Assembly (NCBI GenBank): GCA_028242535.1 | Contig: JAOJYB010000006.1 | Location: forward strand, 1 to 63,420 | Length of the DNA: 63,420 nt | Direction of reading: 5' to 3' | Origin: Candidatus Nitrosopelagicus sp. | GTDB lineage: Archaea > Thermoproteota > Nitrososphaeria > Nitrososphaerales > Nitrosopumilaceae | In this document: piece by piece, positions 1 to 8,684 of the stretch | How positions within the stretch are numbered: the stretch's first letter is position 1 | Layout of the letters: the number at the start of each line of letters is the position of its first letter | Program-made: the position numbers and the translations under genes | The notes under the pieces: generated by a model | Databases searched by the model: none | Told to the model about the DNA's origin: nothing | What the model saw: the letters and a program-made list of their open reading frames with translations, nothing else

Positions 1-255
1 AACTTCTTTATTCAGAAATTCCTGTTTATTTTTTATATCTAATTCTGATTGAACTTTTGCCGCAGAAGATTCTTGAATTTGTTGTGCAGATTCTATCTGA
101 ATTTTTTCTGCTTCTACTACTTTTCGAGTTCTCTCTTCTTCACTAATGGTCGGCGCTTCTTTTTGCATGGATTTTATTTTTCCTGTGGCAGATAATCTTT
201 TTAGATAATCTTTTTCATATTCTGATAATTCGTCTACTTTGGATCTCTCATTCAC
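1..255 (-). CDS. Charged coiled-coil-like protein, cut by window edge
   Basis: The frame is open from a GTG at 255 to the window edge, giving 85 codons without a stop. The C-terminal part lies outside the window. The visible part is highly charged, rich in Glu, Lys and Gln and low in hydrophobic residues, as expected for a soluble helical or coiled-coil protein. It has no signal peptide or membrane segment. It follows the antiporter gene on the same strand by 63 bases, so co-transcription is possible. No family is recognised. The GTG start is the only reasonable initiation codon in frame; an internal ATG about 30 codons in is a weaker alternative. Confidence 0.55.
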   Translation of the reverse strand, partial: MNERSKVDELSEYEKDYLKRLSATGKIKSMQKEAPTISEEERTRKVVEAEKIQIESAQQIQESSAAKVQSELDIKNKQEFLNKEV

Positions 256-318
256 AATAATTTTTGATATTGGCTAAATTTAAATTAATTTTAGAAATTG
301 TTTGAAACTCACCTTTGG

Positions 319-1557
319 TTATTTTTTACTTTTGGATTCGTTTACATCCTTAGTGACTTCTCTTCTATAATCCATCTTAAGCCAAATCGGTGTAATGATT
401 GTGGTAACTGCAACCATTAACACAATTGTTGTATAAACATCTCCTGTTAAGACTCCTGAAGATAATCCAACACCTGCTACAATCAATCCAACCTCCCCTC
501 TGGAAATCATTCCTATTCCAACTCTCATTCCTGCAGCTTTATTCTTCAAAAACAATATTGCTGGAAGTCCACATCCAAATAATTTGGTTGCAATTGCAAT
601 TGCAATTACAACAGCACTTAACATCAATACGTCCAAGTTTACGGTTCGGAAATCAACTTGTGCACCAATTATCGCAAAAAATAAAGGCGCAAAAATTAAT
701 CCTATTCTGCTAATGAAATTCTCTATTTTCTCAAATACTTTTGTGGTTGAAAGAGCCATTCCTACCGCAAATGCTCCTACAATTGGAGATAATCCTAACA
801 TACCTGCAATTGCTGCAGCACCAAAAAATGATGCTGTGGCAATTCCTTCTACACTTCCGGATGCCTTCCAAATTCTAGGTGTGATAACTTTTGGAATTAT
901 AAAAATTGCTGCAATTAATATTGCTGCAAAGAATCCTAACACTTTAAGAATTGTAAATGTTACATCTAGCAAATCAATATTATCCACTGCTTCAGCGCCG
1001 CCAAATGATGTTACAACTGATAACACTGCAATTGCTAAAATGTCATCTACTACTGCGGCAGCAATGATCAGTCTCGCTTCTGGAGTTTTAATTTTGTTAA
1101 ATTCTTTCAATACTTGAATTGAAATTGCTATACTCGTTGCAGTAAGTGCAGTTGCAATCATCATTGCTTGTAATGCATCAAATCCAAATGCCTGAAATAC
1201 TAAAAGTCCTGCAAAGAATGGAACTACTACTCCTAATGTGCCGACTGTAAATGATGCTTTTCCACCGCGCAAAAATTCTTTTGGCGACATTTCTAATCCT
1301 GCCATGAATAAAATTACAATTGCACCAATTTCTCCAAGAGTTCTTATCTCTGGTCCAATCTGTAAAATTGATTCCCCTGTATCTGGATGTAGCAAAAATG
1401 CTCCTAATGCAAATGGTCCGATGATCATCCCTGCAAGTAATTCTCCTAATACGATTGGTAGTTTTATTCTGCTGAATAATTCGCCCATTAATTTTGCAGA
1501 AGCTAGTAAGATTCCTACTGCAATGATAATCTCTATGAAGTGTGCGTCAGCGCTCAT
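319..1557 (-). CDS. Cation:proton antiporter, CPA2 family
   Basis: The product of 412 aa is a polytopic membrane protein with about 12 hydrophobic segments, the usual size for the membrane domain of NapA/KefB-type exchangers. The family exchanges Na+ or K+ for H+ across the cytoplasmic membrane. The paired acidic residues typical of CPA2 carriers are present at Asp171-Asp172 (AVVDDILA), and the unwound-helix region before them (residues 136-146, TALTATSIAIS) is conserved. There is no C-terminal TrkA-N/RCK domain, so K+ gating of the KefC type is unlikely. A TATA-like element lies 25 bases upstream. The DD pair suggests electrogenic exchange; ion specificity cannot be read from sequence. Confidence 0.92.
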   Translation of the reverse strand: MSADAHFIEIIIAVGILLASAKLMGELFSRIKLPIVLGELLAGMIIGPFALGAFLLHPDTGESILQIGPEIRTLGEIGAIVILFMAGLEMSPKEFLRGGKASFTVGTLGVVVPFFAGLLVFQAFGFDALQAMMIATALTATSIAISIQVLKEFNKIKTPEARLIIAAAVVDDILAIAVLSVVTSFGGAEAVDNIDLLDVTFTILKVLGFFAAILIAAIFIIPKVITPRIWKASGSVEGIATASFFGAAAIAGMLGLSPIVGAFAVGMALSTTKVFEKIENFISRIGLIFAPLFFAIIGAQVDFRTVNLDVLMLSAVVIAIAIATKLFGCGLPAILFLKNKAAGMRVGIGMISRGEVGLIVAGVGLSSGVLTGDVYTTIVLMVAVTTIITPIWLKMDYRREVTKDVNESKSKK

Positions 1558-1581
1558 TATCCAATATTTTTAGGATTACGT

Positions 1582-1589
1582 CATATAAG
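1582..1589 (-). promoter_or_regulatory. TATA box of the antiporter gene
   Basis: Read on the minus strand, a CTTATATG element ends 25 bases before the ATG at 1557. This is the spacing expected for an archaeal TATA box driving a leaderless or nearly leaderless mRNA. No Shine-Dalgarno sequence is seen before the ATG. Confidence 0.45.
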
Positions 1590-1631
1590 CCAAATCTTGT
1601 AAAATTTTCTGAGATAACATGTTATTGATTC

Positions 1632-2660
1632 CTATGCAATTTTTAATTTATTAATAAAAACGCCCTTGTTTTTACTAATTCTGCCAATTTCATAAGATTT
1701 CATCTTATGTTTGTTGAAAATTTTATGAATATTTTTGATTTGATTTTCTGGCGAAATGATACAAAACCCAATTCCCATGTTGAATGTCTTATACATCTCT
1801 TCATTTTTCACTCCTGTATCCTCTATTAACTGCATTAATGCTGGAGTCTTTGGCATGTTATCTAAATGATATCCAATCTGCTTCAATCTCAATAATTTTG
1901 TAAATGAGCCTCCTGTGATGTGTGCCAATCCATTAATCTTACATTTCTTTAATGCCTCCAATACTGGCTTAACGTAAATTTCAGTTGGACGTAAAAGTGC
2001 ATTACCTAAATTTCCAATTCCTTTCATGTTATCTTTGACTGAATATTTTGTCAAAAGTGCTTTTCGTGCCAATGAATATCCATTTGAATGTAAACCTGAA
2101 CTTTGTATTCCGATAATCACATCATTTATTTTTATTTTATCTCCTAAAATCATCTCTTTTTTTGAAAGTATTCCCACAACCATTCCTGCAAGATCAAAAC
2201 CAAAACCTTTACCTGAAATCAAGTCTGGCATGATTGCAGTTTCTCCTCCTACAATTGGCATTGCTGCTTTCTTTGCACCTTTAACTAATCCTGTTACAAT
2301 CTGTTTGAAGATTTTCTGATCATTTTTATTTGCAGCTATATAATCTACAAATGAAATTGGTGTTGCACCTATGCAAATTATATCATTAACATTCATTGCA
2401 ATGCAATCTATTCCAATTGTATCATATCTTTTCAACATGTTTGAAATAATCACTTTTGTACCAACTCCATCTGTATGTGTTGCTAATAATTTCCCTCCAG
2501 GAATTTCTACAATCCCTGCATAATGACCAAAACCATGTTTCATTTTGGCCATCTTTTGTAGGTTATGTGTAGATTCTATTAATTTACCAATTACACGTTG
2601 ACTCTTTTTTATTTCTGAAATATCAACTCCTGCTTTTTTGTAAGTTATTACCATATCCAT
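1632..2660 (-). CDS. purM: Phosphoribosylformylglycinamidine cyclo-ligase (AIR synthetase)
   Basis: PurM performs the fifth step of purine synthesis, the ATP-dependent closure of FGAM to aminoimidazole ribotide, in the cytoplasm. The 342-aa product has the normal family length. It shows the hallmark segments: THTDGVGTKV near the N-terminus (ATP-binding glycine/threonine loop), VGGETAIMPD in the middle, and GLHSNGYSLAR followed by LAHITGGSF in the C-terminal AIRS half. The ATG lies 4 bases after the stop of the upstream PAC2 gene on the same strand, so the two probably form one transcript. No other purine genes are adjacent. Confidence 0.96.
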   Translation of the reverse strand: MDMVITYKKAGVDISEIKKSQRVIGKLIESTHNLQKMAKMKHGFGHYAGIVEIPGGKLLATHTDGVGTKVIISNMLKRYDTIGIDCIAMNVNDIICIGATPISFVDYIAANKNDQKIFKQIVTGLVKGAKKAAMPIVGGETAIMPDLISGKGFGFDLAGMVVGILSKKEMILGDKIKINDVIIGIQSSGLHSNGYSLARKALLTKYSVKDNMKGIGNLGNALLRPTEIYVKPVLEALKKCKINGLAHITGGSFTKLLRLKQIGYHLDNMPKTPALMQLIEDTGVKNEEMYKTFNMGIGFCIISPENQIKNIHKIFNKHKMKSYEIGRISKNKGVFINKLKIA

Positions 2661-2664
2661 TTAC

Positions 2665-3390
2665 CTACATGTACATATTTGAATCAATTTTTTTATGTTC
2701 GGAATATTTATCTGATAATTCTTTTAAATCCGCTCTCATCTGTTTTTTTTGTTTCTTTAAATTTTTGGTATTAATTTCAGTTTCATATACTCTATTTACG
2801 GCCTCAATAATTGTCGCTGCAGCCACCGGATCTGGAGTTGCTCCATTGGCTTTTACAAGTAATGTAATTCCTCGAATCTTCCTAATTAGACACTCATTTA
2901 GTATTCCTCCAGAAATTCCTGTAATGAAGCCTTGAGGAATCATTTTGATATCATTTTCTTCCATCACTCTACACAAGTCAACCTCTGCTGCAAAGAATGC
3001 TTTCCCATCATGTTTTTTATCTGCAACTCCATCTAGCACTATTATTTCATTTGAGCCTTTTTTCTCTGCCCAATCTAGAATTGCCATTGCAATATTGTAA
3101 ATCCCATCTTTACTGATTATTATCTCACAAATTATTGCACAAATACTTCCATCATTGTTTGAATAAATCCTAAATGGGTGTCTTAGTCTACCTTGCATGA
3201 ATACTGCTGATGGAGGTAAGTGTTTTGAACGGAGAAATCCAATTTCTTTCATGTCTAATTCGTTTATCATATGATCTATTGCTATAGTTCCAACTAATCC
3301 TGCACCAACAAATCCGACAAAAATTGTAGGATTTTTTAATTTATTTTTTCCTATTTCATAGATCTCTGCTTCAGGTATGTTTGATTGCAA
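2665..3390 (-). CDS. PAC2-family proteasome assembly chaperone-like protein
   Basis: The 241-aa product resembles the archaeal PAC2 / DUF75 family (PbaA/PbaB-like, ATP-independent chaperones related to eukaryotic proteasome assembly chaperones). Supporting segments are the N-terminal VGFVGAGLVGTIA, the central IIVLDGVAD, and the GFITGISGGILNEC turn followed by a nucleoside-phosphorylase-like fold. The C-terminus (about residue 205 on) is a charged Lys/Glu helix ending in a Met-rich tail. Initiation is at TTG 3390, as no ATG exists upstream in frame. It precedes purM by 4 bases. A direct role in proteasome assembly is inferred from the family. Confidence 0.82.
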   Translation of the reverse strand: MQSNIPEAEIYEIGKNKLKNPTIFVGFVGAGLVGTIAIDHMINELDMKEIGFLRSKHLPPSAVFMQGRLRHPFRIYSNNDGSICAIICEIIISKDGIYNIAMAILDWAEKKGSNEIIVLDGVADKKHDGKAFFAAEVDLCRVMEENDIKMIPQGFITGISGGILNECLIRKIRGITLLVKANGATPDPVAAATIIEAVNRVYETEINTKNLKKQKKQMRADLKELSDKYSEHKKIDSNMYM

Positions 3391-3441
3391 TGTTTTATTG
3401 ATTATGTTTTGTTTAATTACTTGTTCGCTTCATGAGGAAAT

Positions 3442-3525
3442 ATGTCTCGTGGTATGATTCGAATAATTATTTTTGGAACTGGTTCTATACTGTTTGTTTT
3501 ACTATATGCGTCACGAATACTCTGA
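3442..3525 (+). CDS. Possible 27-aa single-span membrane microprotein
   Basis: This small ORF starts with ATG at 3442, preceded 4 bases upstream by a GAGGAAA purine-rich stretch that could act as a ribosome binding site. It encodes 27 residues: a short basic N-terminus (MSRGMIR), one hydrophobic helix (IIIFGTGSILFVLLY) and a basic C-terminus, the layout of a small membrane protein. Its stop lies 2 bases from the end of the convergent winged-helix gene. There is no recognised family. A chance ORF remains possible, so confidence is low. Confidence 0.3.
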   Translation: MSRGMIRIIIFGTGSILFVLLYASRIL

Positions 3526-3526
3526 T

Positions 3527-3874
3527 CTAATTTTTCTGATTTATTGTAAACAACTCTATCATTACTCTTCCCTTATCTGTAATAGAATATATCACATTTG
3601 ATCCAACTCTTTCTTTTTCTATGAATTTGTATTCTACACAAAAATGTAGATAATTCAGAAAAGATCTCTTCATTCTTATTTTAGATTTTGAGTACAAGTC
3701 TGAAAATGTCATTGGGTTTGAATTTAATTGATATAATAATTTCAGTAGGGACAGAGTACTGAAATCCTTTGTTTTTGCTCTCACTGCGTCTAAAACTTGT
3801 TCATCTCGTTGAATTATGAATCCTCCAAATCGTTCTGCTACTTCCAACGGTACATACGTTAATCTTGCTCTCAT
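3527..3874 (-). CDS. Winged-helix DNA-binding regulator
   Basis: The 115-aa product has the helix content and terminal beta-wing of small archaeal MarR/ArnR-like winged-helix proteins. Residues about 40-75 form a helix-turn-helix (SLLKLLYQLNSNPMTFSDLY followed by a basic recognition helix with RMKRSF), and residues 85-108 end in the wing with VIYSITDKGRVMIE. No ligand-binding or membrane domain is attached. A perfect inverted repeat sits between its TATA box and its start codon, which suggests autoregulation. It is divergent from the Ca/Na exchanger gene, so that gene is a plausible second target; this is inference only. Confidence 0.75.
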   Translation of the reverse strand: MRARLTYVPLEVAERFGGFIIQRDEQVLDAVRAKTKDFSTLSLLKLLYQLNSNPMTFSDLYSKSKIRMKRSFLNYLHFCVEYKFIEKERVGSNVIYSITDKGRVMIELFTINQKN

Positions 3875-3881
3875 ACAGTAT

Positions 3882-3892
3882 AGTACCGTACT
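3882..3892. promoter_or_regulatory. Palindromic operator candidate upstream of the winged-helix gene
   Basis: The sequence AGTAC-C-GTACT is an inverted repeat of two perfect 5-base arms around one central base. It lies 8-18 bases upstream of the regulator start codon and immediately downstream of the candidate TATA box, where a bound dimer would block transcription. This position is typical of autorepressing archaeal winged-helix proteins. Confidence 0.45.
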
Positions 3893-3897
3893 TTACC

Positions 3898-3904
3898 ATA
3901 TTAA
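3898..3904 (-). promoter_or_regulatory. TATA box of the winged-helix gene
   Basis: On the minus strand the element TTAATAT lies 24-30 bases before the ATG at 3874. It is followed by the palindrome at 3882-3892. Together they make a compact promoter-operator unit. Confidence 0.4.
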
Positions 3905-4011
3905 GGTTGAGCCACGCATTGTTGAGCTATTTGATCAGTTTTACTGAACATGGAGATAACATCTGATACATTTTGGTTGTTTGTTGTGTGAATTTTTAGA
4001 AAAAGATGAAT

Positions 4012-4018
4012 TTTAAAC
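4012..4018 (+). promoter_or_regulatory. TATA box of the Ca/Na exchanger gene
   Basis: TTTAAAC is located 22-28 bases before the ATG at 4040, in a TTTTAAACC context also seen before the gene at 10540. This is the spacing of a leaderless archaeal promoter. Confidence 0.5.
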
Positions 4019-4039
4019 CTGTATTGGTCTATTCCAAAT

Positions 4040-5032
4040 ATGCTCATAGTAGAAATCACTCTTGCAATATTTGGTTTAATTCTATTATCTGCTGGTGGAT
4101 ACGCATTAGTTGCAGGTGGTGCAGCACTTGCAAAAAGACTTCAAATTAGTAGTATGGTAATTGGTTTGACGGTAGTTGCATATGGTACATCTACTCCTGA
4201 ACTTGCAGCAAGTTTGACTGCCGTATTTAGCTCTCATACTGATCTAATTCTGGGAAATATTATTGGTAGTAATATTAGTAATATTGGAATGGTGATTGGA
4301 ATTTCTGCAATTATTGCTACGGGTTTGGTGATAGATGGAAAAAAACGAAATGGACTTGGAATGAGGCGTCGTGTAGTAACTAGATGGCTACCAATTATGA
4401 TTTTTGTATCATTTTTAATACTCTTGCTCTCATTTGATGGTGAAATTTCACAATTTGATGGTGCTATCTTGGTAGCGGGATTAATTGTATTTACTATCTA
4501 TGTTGTAAAAACTGCAAAAAAACAGATTCTTGTTGGTGATGTCATAGAAGATGAGGATCCTTCTGGTGATATGGCTATTTCACGTTTTAAGGTCAATACA
4601 GTTCCTAGAGCGATATTTGTAGTTGTTGTTGGTGCTGTTTTGTTATTTGCAGGTGGAAATTTGACTGTTGGTGGTGCGGTAAACCTTGCAGAAGATTTAG
4701 GTATTTCTGAATTAGTAATCGGTGTTGTGATAGTTGCTATAGGAACTTCACTACCTGAATTAATCACTTCTGTGATTGCAATAAGAAAGAAGCAAATGGA
4801 TATTGGTATAGGAAATATTGTTGGCAGCAACATTTACAACATTCTTCTTATAGGTGGTATATCTGCAACATTAATTGGCATACCTGTTTCAACTGATGTC
4901 TTTTCTAATTATTATATTATGATTGCATTTAGTCTTGTTTTGTTCATTGGATTTAGAAAAGTCATTCCACGATTTGTAGGAATTGGTCTTGCAATTGCAT
5001 TTGCCGCATATCTGGTAAGTCTTTTAGTTTAA
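4040..5032 (+). CDS. Calcium/sodium antiporter (CaCA family, YrbG-like)
   Basis: The 330-aa membrane protein has about ten hydrophobic helices arranged as two homologous halves. Each half holds the alpha-repeat signature of the Ca2+/cation antiporter superfamily: GTSTPELAASL with GNIIGSNISNIGMV in the first, and GTSLPELITSV with GNIVGSNIYNILLI in the second. The Glu residues of the two PEL motifs are the ion ligands in this superfamily. The family usually exports Ca2+ in exchange for Na+. The product ends in a hydrophobic helix, and the stop codon TAA interlocks with the stop of the convergent cofH gene in a shared TTAA. Confidence 0.95.
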   Translation: MLIVEITLAIFGLILLSAGGYALVAGGAALAKRLQISSMVIGLTVVAYGTSTPELAASLTAVFSSHTDLILGNIIGSNISNIGMVIGISAIIATGLVIDGKKRNGLGMRRRVVTRWLPIMIFVSFLILLLSFDGEISQFDGAILVAGLIVFTIYVVKTAKKQILVGDVIEDEDPSGDMAISRFKVNTVPRAIFVVVVGAVLLFAGGNLTVGGAVNLAEDLGISELVIGVVIVAIGTSLPELITSVIAIRKKQMDIGIGNIVGSNIYNILLIGGISATLIGIPVSTDVFSNYYIMIAFSLVLFIGFRKVIPRFVGIGLAIAFAAYLVSLLV

Positions 5033-6303
5033 TTTTCTCTAGGATTTTGATATTGATACTTTTTTATTTTAATTAATTCAAAATAAGAACCAAATTTCTT
5101 TACATCATCAACTCCGTCTAACCCTTCTGATTCTGTAGGCTCTACTTCAAATTTCTTGATTTTTTGGTATGTGGTATCTCTTTCAGCCGGAATTCTTCCT
5201 ATACTTCTAATCAAATGTCGTATCTCTTTTGGTCTTAGAAGCTGGCCATATTCTGCACCTGCTGCAGTTGATATGCTCTCATTGACCAATGTTCCACCAA
5301 AATCATTTGCTCCCCAATTAAGAAGTAATTGTGAAAATTTTGGTCCCTCTTTTACCCATGACATTTGGATATTATCTATAACGTTATTCAGCATGATTCG
5401 TGAAATTGCATGAACTAGTAATGCATCATTTGAATTTGCACCTTTTTTGATACCTTCATGAAGTTGGTGTTTGTACATTGGTGCTTCTGAATAAATAAAA
5501 TTGAGTGGAACGAATTCTGTAAATCCTCCTGTCTCCTTTTGGATTTCCCGTATTGTATCTAGATGATTCACTCTGTGTTCGTTTGTTTCTAAATGACCAA
5601 ACATCATAGTTGAAGTGGATTTTATTCCCATTTTATGTGCAGTTTTTATCACATCGGTCCAATCTTTTACTGTAATTCTTCCAGGAGAAATTTTATCGCG
5701 TAGTTTTTGATTAAGTATCTCTGCTGCAGTTCCTGGAATTGTATCTACTCCTGCATCTTTTAATCTACTTAGATATTCTTTTGTTGAAACATTAGATCTA
5801 GTTGCACCATAAAGAATCTCTTCTGGAGAAAATCCATGTATGTGTATATCTGGAACTTCAATCTTGATTTCTCTACAAATATTCTCATATAATCCTGCAT
5901 CCATGTCTGGCGGAAGTCCTGCTTGAACACATACTTCTGTGGCTCCGTAGGTGTATGCCTCCTTTGCTCTTCTTGTAATTTCTTCAATAGGAAGCGTATA
6001 GCCTTCTTCTTCTCTAAAGTCTCTACTAAATGCACAAAAGCCACATTGTTTTATGCATACATTTGTAAAATTGATATTTCTGTTAACCACATAAGTTACT
6101 GTATCGCCTACCTTGTTTCTTCGTAAATAATCTGCAACTTTGCCAACAAGTTGAAAATCAATTCCTTTTGCATCAAATAGAACTAGTGCCTCTCTTGAGC
6201 TTATGTCTTTTCCAGAAATAGCTTTATTGAGAATTGCTACAATTACTGGATCTGCATATTGTAGAATACGTTCTACATCTTTATTTTCTAAATTCATTTC
6301 CAA
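5029..6303 (-). CDS. cofH: FO synthase subunit 2 (CofH), radical SAM
   Basis: CofH is the radical-SAM enzyme that joins tyrosine-derived 4-hydroxybenzyl to 5-amino-6-ribitylamino-uracil, the first committed step to the deazaflavin chromophore of coenzyme F420. The 424-aa product has the CxxxCxxC cluster ligand motif at Cys83, Cys87 and Cys90 (CIKQCGFC) within the expected N-terminal third. Downstream come the CofH-type segments EVCVQAGLPP and IHGFSPEEI. The ATG overlaps the 3' end of cofG by 10 bases, so the pair is translationally coupled. Together with CofG it replaces the fused FbiC/CofGH of actinobacteria. Confidence 0.96.
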   Translation of the reverse strand: MEMNLENKDVERILQYADPVIVAILNKAISGKDISSREALVLFDAKGIDFQLVGKVADYLRRNKVGDTVTYVVNRNINFTNVCIKQCGFCAFSRDFREEEGYTLPIEEITRRAKEAYTYGATEVCVQAGLPPDMDAGLYENICREIKIEVPDIHIHGFSPEEILYGATRSNVSTKEYLSRLKDAGVDTIPGTAAEILNQKLRDKISPGRITVKDWTDVIKTAHKMGIKSTSTMMFGHLETNEHRVNHLDTIREIQKETGGFTEFVPLNFIYSEAPMYKHQLHEGIKKGANSNDALLVHAISRIMLNNVIDNIQMSWVKEGPKFSQLLLNWGANDFGGTLVNESISTAAGAEYGQLLRPKEIRHLIRSIGRIPAERDTTYQKIKKFEVEPTESEGLDGVDDVKKFGSYFELIKIKKYQYQNPREN

Positions 6304-7457
6304 TAACTCTCTTTTACATAATTTTCTTCGTTAGCAATTAAAGATATTCTTTGTTTCAAGTCATTATTTAATCGTGAAATAAACTCTGGATATACTGGAA
6401 ATCGTGCTTTAAATGAAAAGCCAGAATCATTACATTTTTTTTCAACATTTTGAATATTTGGCCATGAAAACTCTGGATTCACATAATCTGATGTAATTGG
6501 TGAAATCCCGCCCCAATCATTAATCCCGACTGATAAAAATTCATGATAATTTTCTGGTGACAAATTAGGAGGAATCTGAATATTTGCATATGGCATTATA
6601 ATTCTGCATAATGCAACTACCGTCTTGAAATAATCTTCTTCTGGTGTTGAATGTTCAAACATTGATGTTTTTGGTTTTGGATGGAAATTCTGTAAAATAA
6701 TTTCTTGAATATTTCCATATTTATCATGGATTTCTTTGATATCTAAAATTGATTGAATACATTCTTCCATGTTTTCTCCAATCCCAATTAGTATTCCTGT
6801 TGTCATTGGAATTTTTAATTCACCAGAATTTTTTAAAATCTCTAGTCTGGCACTTGGGTCTTTACTTGGTGCATCTTCATGTGGCATTCCTTTCTCTCTC
6901 AATCTCGGACTGGAACTTTCAAGCATCACTCCCATACTCACGTTAGTTTTTTGTAACTCTCTCATTTCATTTTTAGTAAGATTTCCAGCATTAGTATGTG
7001 GAAAAATACCTTCATTTAATACAATTTCTGAACAATGAATCAAATATTCTGATGTAGATGAAAACCCTTCATTCTTTAACCATCTTTTTGCTTCAGGATA
7101 TTTCTGCTCAGGTCTTTCTCCTGTAACAAATAATGCTTCAGTACAATTGTATTTTTTTGCTAATATTGCTAATTCTTTGACCGTTTGTTTATTCATTAAT
7201 GATAACTTTGTATCATTAGGTTCTGCTTTGTATGTACAATATGAGCATGTATCTCTGCACAAGTTAATTATGTTGAAAAATGCTTTTTTTGAAAAGCTAA
7301 TTCTCTTTCCTTTTTTCTCATCTCTCAGATTTGATGCAACATCAAATATGATTTCTTTTGGTGCATTTTTTGCTAATTCTAAAATCTCTTCCTTTTTGAT
7401 ATCTCGGGATTCATTAATTCTATGAATTATTTCAAAATCAAATTGTAATTTACTCAA
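6294..7457 (-). CDS. cofG: FO synthase subunit 1 (CofG), radical SAM
   Basis: CofG completes FO (7,8-didemethyl-8-hydroxy-5-deazariboflavin) from the CofH product. The 387-aa protein shows the radical SAM motif at Cys67, Cys71 and Cys74 (CRDTCSYC). It also has the family segments ALFVTGERPEQKYP, GVMLESSSPRLREKG and ISVGINDWGGISPITSDYVNPE-like residues near the C-terminal third. It is the first gene of a two-gene minus-strand operon with cofH. The start at 7457 places the motif at the usual distance from the N-terminus. The side-chain genes cofD and cofC are 18 kb away. Confidence 0.96.
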   Translation of the reverse strand: MSKLQFDFEIIHRINESRDIKKEEILELAKNAPKEIIFDVASNLRDEKKGKRISFSKKAFFNIINLCRDTCSYCTYKAEPNDTKLSLMNKQTVKELAILAKKYNCTEALFVTGERPEQKYPEAKRWLKNEGFSSTSEYLIHCSEIVLNEGIFPHTNAGNLTKNEMRELQKTNVSMGVMLESSSPRLREKGMPHEDAPSKDPSARLEILKNSGELKIPMTTGILIGIGENMEECIQSILDIKEIHDKYGNIQEIILQNFHPKPKTSMFEHSTPEEDYFKTVVALCRIIMPYANIQIPPNLSPENYHEFLSVGINDWGGISPITSDYVNPEFSWPNIQNVEKKCNDSGFSFKARFPVYPEFISRLNNDLKQRISLIANEENYVKESYWK

Positions 7458-7499
7458 TGCTTAAAAATTCAGTACGACCTATTTAATTTTGTAGAATCT

Positions 7500-8630
7500 C
7501 TATCTAGGTCTCTCCTCAAGAACCATTGTTAATTCTAAAATTTCTCCATTCCTGTTTACTGAAAGAACCATCTCATCCCCAATTGACTTTTCCCTTTGTA
7601 AGTGAATCAAGATATCTGAAATTTTTCTGACAGTTTTTCCATCTATTGATAACACTATGTCTCCATCTACTGCTAATTCTCTCCCGTCAATCTCTTTTGT
7701 CTCTGTAACTCCAATCAATCCTGCTTGTTCTGCAGGACTTCCTTCAATTACTGAAATGACCAAAAACCCTTTTGAACTCTTTAACTCTCTAAAATCTGCA
7801 AGCTCTGGATCAACATCTGTTCCTGAAATTCCCATCCATGGATGTTTGAACTCTCCATCTTCAATAAGCACTGGCACAATCTTTTTCACAGTGTTTGATG
7901 GAACTGCAAAACCAATTCCTGAAAATTCCCCTGTGATTGATTGTATGGCTGTATTAATCCCTACAACTTCTCCTTTCATGTTGATTAGAGGACCTCCTGA
8001 ATTTCCAGGATTAATTGCAGCATCAGTTTGTATTACATCTGGAATTGAGTATCCTGATTCTTGTGGCAATAATCTGCCAATTTGACTCACAATTCCTGAT
8101 GTCATTGAACCTGATAATCCAAATGGATTTCCAATGGCTACAATTTTTTCTCCAACCTTTAATTTTGAGGAATCTCCTATTGTAATTGGTTGCAGATATG
8201 TATTAGATGGGCTGACTTTAACTACCGCAATATCCAAATCTGGATCTGTTCCTATCACATCCCCAATGTATGCTTCTCCATCTAGAAATGTCACTGTGAC
8301 TTTTTTTGCATCTTTAACAACATGTTGATTAGTGATTATGTAACCTTCTTCTGAATAAACAAACCCTGAACCCATTCCTCCATCTGATCCTCCTCTAAGA
8401 ACATTTACTTGTACTACACTCTCTTCAGATTTTTCAAAAATATCTACTAATGAATATTCATAACTTCTTTCTATTCCTACAGATTCACCAATTGTTTGTG
8501 TATGATTCTCATTTACTACAATTAATTCATTAGACTCACTATCATCAATAGTATTGAAAGATACAAAAACTGCAAAAATTATTGCTGCAGTTGCAATCAC
8601 TCCTCCAATAACAATTCCATTATTTGCCAT
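7500..8630 (-). CDS. Membrane-anchored HtrA/DegP-type serine protease
   Basis: The 376-aa product has one N-terminal hydrophobic segment (residues 6-25) that anchors the protease domain outside the cytoplasmic membrane. The trypsin-like triad can be seen as His103 (TNQHVV), Asp133 (DLDIAVVKV) and Ser211 (NPGNSGGPL). A single PDZ domain fills residues about 265-376 (SPAEQAGL, DIVLSIDGK). HtrA proteins degrade or refold misfolded extracytoplasmic proteins. It lies on the same strand as the glycosyltransferase gene upstream with a 54-base gap, so a surface-quality-control role beside envelope synthesis is plausible. Confidence 0.94.
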   Translation of the reverse strand: MANNGIVIGGVIATAAIIFAVFVSFNTIDDSESNELIVVNENHTQTIGESVGIERSYEYSLVDIFEKSEESVVQVNVLRGGSDGGMGSGFVYSEEGYIITNQHVVKDAKKVTVTFLDGEAYIGDVIGTDPDLDIAVVKVSPSNTYLQPITIGDSSKLKVGEKIVAIGNPFGLSGSMTSGIVSQIGRLLPQESGYSIPDVIQTDAAINPGNSGGPLINMKGEVVGINTAIQSITGEFSGIGFAVPSNTVKKIVPVLIEDGEFKHPWMGISGTDVDPELADFRELKSSKGFLVISVIEGSPAEQAGLIGVTETKEIDGRELAVDGDIVLSIDGKTVRKISDILIHLQREKSIGDEMVLSVNRNGEILELTMVLEERPR

Positions 8631-8684
8631 GTTCGATTCTGTTTTAGATAAACTATAACCCTTGCTCTTTGTTGCTGCACATCA

